Positions 58,850 through 62,857 of a DNA stretch of 62,857 nucleotides are shown here, one piece after another. Positions within the stretch are counted from its first letter, which is position 1. Every line of letters starts with the position of its first letter. Source of the DNA: a virus. Under the pieces are notes generated by a model, which searched no databases, was not told where the DNA came from, and saw only the letters and a list, made by a program, of their open reading frames with translations. The stretch covers positions 1 to 62,857 of IMG/VR virus record IMGVR_UViG_3300024308_000007. One strand, 5' to 3'. The position numbers were made by a program, and so were the translations under genes.

Positions 58850-59791
58850 ATGCCATTCATTGACGGATTCGAACAATTCGATAAAGCAGAAAATCCGGCG
58901 GCCGAGATGCGTCTGGCCAACTACACCATTTTGGGGAACGTGGTGACCGGTACCGGACGCAAGACTGGACGTTCGCTCGTCTGCAGTGGCAGTTCAGTAT
59001 CCCGCGCGTGGCCGTGGACAGGCGACCGCTTTTCCGTGGGCTTCGCGTTTAAGTTCGACAAGCGCGGCGCCCTGATCCAGTTCAACAACGGGGTGACGCT
59101 GGCGCTGGATTCTTCTACCGGCCGCCCGTACTTCGTCGGTGGCGCAGTCGGCAACGCCGGCCCCGTAAAGAACCGCTGGTATTACTGCGAGGTCGAACTT
59201 CGCCGCAACGCGCGCCAGATGATTGTCTGGTTCAACGGCCGTCAGGATTTCGTCGGCACCATGCCGGAAGAACTGGCAACGGCTAACGTCGTTACCTGCC
59301 GTCTTAATCCGTGGAACGCGGTGGCCGATGACAACGGGTCGACGAAGAACTATGACGACTTCTACATGAACAACGGGGCGCGCATTCAGCCGATGCAGAT
59401 TGTCACCCGTTTCCCGAACAAGGACAACCAGCCTAACGAGTGGGCGCCGTCCACCAGTCCGACGGCGGCACACTGGGCGATGGTTGGCCCGTTGCCGACT
59501 GACAAACTCGACCGGTACCTGATCGCCAACGTGACCGGAGCCGAGGAATCGTTTAAGTCCTCGCAGGGATTACCAGATGGTTATAACGTTCTTGCGCTCG
59601 GTCTGGTATCGTTAGTCCGTAAAACCACCGTGGATAACCTGACGCTGACGATGAAATTCGGCGGCCGAAACATCCCGAACACCGACATCCCGATGGACTG
59701 GGCTTACCGGTATTCAGATGTGCCGGTGCAGGGGGATACCGCAGATTCCATCGTCGACGAAGCGTTCGGCGCAGTGCTTAACAGGAGCTAA
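58850..59791 (+). CDS. Lectin-like tail protein, paralogue 1
   Basis: 313 residues. It starts MPFIDGFEQFD, like the next two genes (MDGFEQF, IDGFDHY). A jelly-roll-like half follows (FKFDKRGALIQFNNGVTLAL, WYYCEVELRRNARQMIVWFN), then the shared C-terminal domain (NEWAPS, LIANVTGAEESFKSSQGLPDG). See the finding on the tandem series. Role as a decoration or receptor-contact protein is inferred. Confidence 0.75.
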   Translation: MPFIDGFEQFDKAENPAAEMRLANYTILGNVVTGTGRKTGRSLVCSGSSVSRAWPWTGDRFSVGFAFKFDKRGALIQFNNGVTLALDSSTGRPYFVGGAVGNAGPVKNRWYYCEVELRRNARQMIVWFNGRQDFVGTMPEELATANVVTCRLNPWNAVADDNGSTKNYDDFYMNNGARIQPMQIVTRFPNKDNQPNEWAPSTSPTAAHWAMVGPLPTDKLDRYLIANVTGAEESFKSSQGLPDGYNVLALGLVSLVRKTTVDNLTLTMKFGGRNIPNTDIPMDWAYRYSDVPVQGDTADSIVDEAFGAVLNRS

Positions 59792-59794
59792 ACC

Positions 59795-60763
59795 ATGCTG
59801 ATCCATATGGACGGTTTCGAACAGTTTTCCAATATGACGAACACGCAGGTGGCCAAAGAGTTGCCTGCAGCCGGTTACACGGTGTCGGGTACCGTGGCCA
59901 TTAACAACGGCCGCACCAGCGACACGAAGGCGGTAGTTCTCGGCACATCCAATTCCGCGGGCAGTATCAAGCGCTCTTTCCTGTCCACGGCGCCGCTGAC
60001 GGTTATCGGTTTCGCCTACATGGCCGAGACAGCGCGCGAGGACATCGTGTCTATCGCCAACGGCTTCAAACTGGAATGGCCGGATAAGATTCAGATCAAC
60101 GGTGCGAAGGGGACAGTCGTGCCGGTGCTGGGCGTCTGGTATTACTATGAACTGGTGATCGATAAAGAGCAGAACCAGATTCAGGTGTACATCAACAACG
60201 TGCGGGATTTATCGGTACCGCTGCCTGCCGCGATGACAGGCCTGACCACGTTCGATTGCACCTGGGAGGCACCGGCCAAAAGCGTGAAGCGCCTGGACGA
60301 CCTGTTCGTGCTGAACAACGGTTCCGGCGGCGCGCCGGTTAATCGCGTTGGCCCGCAAGCCATTACTATGCGTCTGCCGACCAGCGACTTCGTGAAAGAG
60401 TGGAGTCCGGCTACAGGCGACGACCACTTCGCCATGGTCGACAACCTGCCGCCGTCGGAAACCGAGTTCATCAAGTCTTCCGTCAGCGGGGCGCAGGATC
60501 TGTTCAAAGCGGGGGCGACTGTCGGTACCGGCGACATCACGGCCGTCGGCGTCGTCGTGCGCGCGCGGAAGAATGACATCGACGCTCGCCAGATGGGCGT
60601 TGCGATCGGTCCGAAGGGGTCGACGCAGAAAGAAAACCTGATTACGAACCTCGACGTCGAACCGAAATACTTTTACTCGTTTTTCCCGACCGCGCCTGGT
60701 AATGTGGCGTGGGATAACACTAACCTGCAGGACACCCCGTTCGGTGTCATCGTCAGACCGTAA
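59795..60763 (+). CDS. Lectin-like tail protein, paralogue 2
   Basis: 322 residues, starting MLIHMDGFEQF. The jelly-roll half contains WYYYELVIDKEQNQIQVYIN, and the C-terminal half has KEWSPA, FIKSSVSGAQDLFK and ITAVGVVVRARKNDIDARQM. The two halves align by eye with paralogues 1 and 3. Only 3 bases from the previous stop. Confidence 0.75.
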   Translation: MLIHMDGFEQFSNMTNTQVAKELPAAGYTVSGTVAINNGRTSDTKAVVLGTSNSAGSIKRSFLSTAPLTVIGFAYMAETAREDIVSIANGFKLEWPDKIQINGAKGTVVPVLGVWYYYELVIDKEQNQIQVYINNVRDLSVPLPAAMTGLTTFDCTWEAPAKSVKRLDDLFVLNNGSGGAPVNRVGPQAITMRLPTSDFVKEWSPATGDDHFAMVDNLPPSETEFIKSSVSGAQDLFKAGATVGTGDITAVGVVVRARKNDIDARQMGVAIGPKGSTQKENLITNLDVEPKYFYSFFPTAPGNVAWDNTNLQDTPFGVIVRP

Positions 60764-60777
60764 CAGGAGACAGACAA

Positions 60778-61812
60778 ATGTTAATGTGGATTGATGGTTT
60801 CGACCACTACACCGCCGTTGGCCAGAGCGGCGCCGTAGTCCAGAGATACCTGGAAGCGGCGAACTACACCGTGCGTAACGCTGCTGCCAACACCTTCGCC
60901 GTGGTGGATGGTCGCATCGCCGGACAGCGCGCCCTGCAGTTCTCGGTACCGGCCAACACGACCACCGTGCCGTCGCTGTCGTGGGGCTACACTCCGGCCG
61001 TCGGCGCGACGAAGATCGTGTTCGGCTTTGCCATTAAGGCGACCGGCGCCCGTATGCGCGTCTGCCGTATTGAAGGGGGTGTTCTCGACCTCGACTGGGA
61101 TGCCTCAACCGGTAAGCTGAAAATCGGCTCTACGCTCGGCGCCGCGGTGCTGATCCTGAATGCCTGGTACTTCATTGAAGTCGTGCTGGACACGACGGCC
61201 AACACCATCACGGTTTACGCCAACGACGAACTGCAGTTGACCGTTCCGATGACCACCGCACCGTCCAATCCGGTGACGATTACGTGGGGGCAGACGGCCA
61301 CGCAGACTTCCGCCGGTGTTCAGGTTATCGACGACCTGTATGTGCTGGACAATGCTTCCGGCACCCGTATCGACCGCCTTGGTCCGTGTTCCGTGAACAC
61401 CCGCTTCCCGACCGCGGACATCACGACGCAGTGGACGATTGTTCCGAACGGCGCGAACCCTGCCCCGACTAACCACTACGACGTGGCGGCGCAGCTTTCT
61501 CCGCTGGAAACGAACAAGCCGTACCTGCAGTCCAACGTGAATGGCAACACCGACGAGTTCCGTTCGAATGCCGTGCTGCCGAACAGCAACACGATCTACG
61601 GCGTTGGCCTGGTGGCGCTGGCGCGTAAAGGTGACCTGGATGATCGTAAACTGGGTCTGAAACTGACCGTGTCCGGCACCAGCGACGAGAAGCAACTGGC
61701 GTTGATCGAGTCGAACAAGTATCTGCAGACTACCTACGAAACCCCTCCAGGGGGCGGGACGTGGTCGCAGAACGCCGTTGAGTCGGCAACCTTCGGCATC
61801 GTGACGCGTTAA
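60778..61812 (+). CDS. Lectin-like tail protein, paralogue 3
   Basis: 344 residues, starting MLMWIDGFDHYTAVGQ. The jelly-roll half has WYFIEVVLDTTANTITVYAN and IDDLYVLDNASG, and the C-terminal half has QSNVNGNTDEFRSN and IYGVGLVALARKGDLDDRKL, equivalent to the same place in paralogues 1 and 2. Confidence 0.75.
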   Translation: MLMWIDGFDHYTAVGQSGAVVQRYLEAANYTVRNAAANTFAVVDGRIAGQRALQFSVPANTTTVPSLSWGYTPAVGATKIVFGFAIKATGARMRVCRIEGGVLDLDWDASTGKLKIGSTLGAAVLILNAWYFIEVVLDTTANTITVYANDELQLTVPMTTAPSNPVTITWGQTATQTSAGVQVIDDLYVLDNASGTRIDRLGPCSVNTRFPTADITTQWTIVPNGANPAPTNHYDVAAQLSPLETNKPYLQSNVNGNTDEFRSNAVLPNSNTIYGVGLVALARKGDLDDRKLGLKLTVSGTSDEKQLALIESNKYLQTTYETPPGGGTWSQNAVESATFGIVTR

Positions 61813-61821
61813 GGGGGCAAC

Positions 61822-62857
61822 ATGACCGTACTGTTTGCCGAAGGGTTTACCGGAGTTCAGCGCGCAACGTCGGGGCTGAATCTTTCCGCGTTAAACAAGT
61901 TAGGGTACATTTTCAAGGCGTTTAACAACGGGACGTCGGACGTCACGAATGCCGCGGCCTGGACGACCAGCGTGGCCGCCGACCCTGTTTTCGCAGACCG
62001 CAACCGCATGGCGCTGCAGACCACGGACAGCAGATATACGTGGATTGCGCAAGCACGAATGCCGGTCGACACTACCGGTTTCGAAAAATTTGTTATCGGA
62101 TTCACGGCAGAGGCGTTTTCTGCCACGGCGGTGGCCACGACGTTCTTGCAGATTATGCTGACGGGCAATACTCAGGTCACCACGTCGAACGCCCTGCCGA
62201 GTGACCTGATCGTCGGCGTGTCCGTGAACAACGATGGCGTGTCCACCGGCTACGTCTTTCATGATGCGGCGAGCGGGTCACAACCGCTGCCTACGGCGCT
62301 GAAAGCCAAGCTGATGCACATCGAAGCGTTGATCGAGCAGGACGTCGACCGCATCCGTGTTTACGTGGATGGGGTGCTGGTGCAGGACTACACCTACACC
62401 GGAACATTCGCCAAGGCAGACGGCGGATTCGGCATCGCCGCGCGCTTCCCTACCGCGCAGGCAAACGCCTCGTCGGGGGTGTGGTTCTCTAACATCTACA
62501 TGCTCGGCGTGGATGCCACGCATCCGGGAATTCTCGGTCCGGCCACGCGCATCCTGGAAGTGGCACCGCAGACGGATAAGGACGTAGAGTGGAAACACCC
62601 CGACGCCTACGCCAGCAACGCCGCCGTGCTGCAGCAATATTTCGATGCGGCTAATCCGGCATACCTGACAACGGGCGGGCCGGCTACCGACCTTTACGGT
62701 GGCCTGGACGCAGTTGGCCAGAACGCCGCTGCTGTCCATGGCGCCGTGTTCAAGATGCAGGCGATGACGATGGCCGAAGGAACGCATACACTGGCCAGTG
62801 CGGTGCAGTACGGCACCACCAAGGCGATCGGCACCAAAGAGTATCCGCTGACCCTGG
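61822..62857 (+). CDS. Lectin-like tail protein, paralogue 4 (5' part; continues at base 1)
   Basis: Starts MTVLFAEGFTGVQ after AAGGGGGCAAC. It has an equivalent jelly-roll half with EALIEQDVDRIRVYVDGVLV and WFSNIYMLGVDATHPG, then DVEWKHPDA in the usual place. The frame runs past the end of the contig and joins 1-237 (stop at 235-237), 381 residues in all. C-terminal region differs from paralogues 1-3. Confidence 0.85.
   Translation, partial: MTVLFAEGFTGVQRATSGLNLSALNKLGYIFKAFNNGTSDVTNAAAWTTSVAADPVFADRNRMALQTTDSRYTWIAQARMPVDTTGFEKFVIGFTAEAFSATAVATTFLQIMLTGNTQVTTSNALPSDLIVGVSVNNDGVSTGYVFHDAASGSQPLPTALKAKLMHIEALIEQDVDRIRVYVDGVLVQDYTYTGTFAKADGGFGIAARFPTAQANASSGVWFSNIYMLGVDATHPGILGPATRILEVAPQTDKDVEWKHPDAYASNAAVLQQYFDAANPAYLTTGGPATDLYGGLDAVGQNAAAVHGAVFKMQAMTMAEGTHTLASAVQYGTTKAIGTKEYPLTL
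62731..62857 (+). repeat. 127-bp duplicate of the contig start (circular assembly overlap)
   Basis: 62731-62857 is identical to 1-127 and in the same reading frame. An exact 127-base overlap is typical of a circular contig closed by a 127-base assembly k-mer. It need not be a physical terminal repeat. Confidence 0.92.

Noticed and set aside
1-62857. Integrase, excisionase, tRNA genes or insertion sequences
   Set aside because: Looked for on both strands and not found; the window reads as a lytic phage.

Overview
The window is the complete genome of a strictly lytic-looking, long-tailed (siphovirus-type) bacteriophage. The last 127 bases (62731-62857) are identical to the first 127, so this is a circular contig of 62,730 unique bases opened inside a gene; the gene starting at 62857's end (61822) continues at base 1. 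No integrase, lysogeny repressor-integrase module, RNA polymerase, tRNA, transposon or CRISPR array is visible. Gene content (lambda-like terminase/portal/protease/capsid set, family A DNA polymerase, VRR-NUC nuclease, SNF2-like helicase, Enc34-type SSB, Prim-Pol/SF3 primase-helicase, Dam and Dcm methylases) fits the Chi/Enc34-like phages (Casjensviridae) of enterobacteria; this is inferred from memory of those families, not from a search. Sigma70-type promoters suggest that host RNA polymerase transcribes the genome.

Layout. (1) 1-4929, plus strand: end of the tail-fibre/receptor region, a 706-residue repeat protein, then a lysis cassette (single-TM protein, membrane-anchored endolysin, overlapping i-spanin/o-spanin), closed by a bidirectional terminator. 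(2) 4944-20331, minus strand: a long operon of about 33 tightly coupled small genes with several internal promoters: Dam and Dcm methylases, an ORF overprinted on dcm, an RdgC-like protein, MazG, DUF4406, ASCH, RMF-like, P-loop and DnaQ-like exonuclease proteins, and many unknowns. (3) 20332-20987: a non-coding divergent promoter region with long direct repeats. (4) 20988-25054, plus strand: two promoter-leader cassettes driving small, mostly unknown genes, probably early host-takeover functions. (5) 25055-25968: non-coding convergent region with a terminator and two opposed arrays of a 9-bp motif around an AT-rich core, a candidate replication origin. (6) 25969-28883, minus strand: HTH protein and Prim-Pol/SF3 primase-helicase. 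(7) 28884-29153: divergent promoter/operator region. (8) 29154-35639, plus strand: replication operon (RecB-like nuclease, SSB, DNA polymerase, VRR-NUC, helicase). (9) 35711 to 62857 and on through base 3501: packaging, head, head-tail joining, tail, tail tip, and five tandem paralogous lectin-like proteins.

How it works together. The two opposed early units share a TTGAC-type promoter family with embedded palindromes, so a common regulator is plausible. The replication proteins, and several proteins of the minus operon, share a short acidic C-terminal tail ending in hydrophobic residues (DEDDLL-like), which suggests docking to a common partner. The late operon follows lambda gene order closely, including a nested scaffold gene in the protease gene and a -1 frameshift in the tail chaperone.

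The observations I would follow first are the dcm overprinted gene with its own ribosome-binding site, the shared acidic C-terminal tails, the opposed TTCTGGTAC arrays, and the promoter/operator family.
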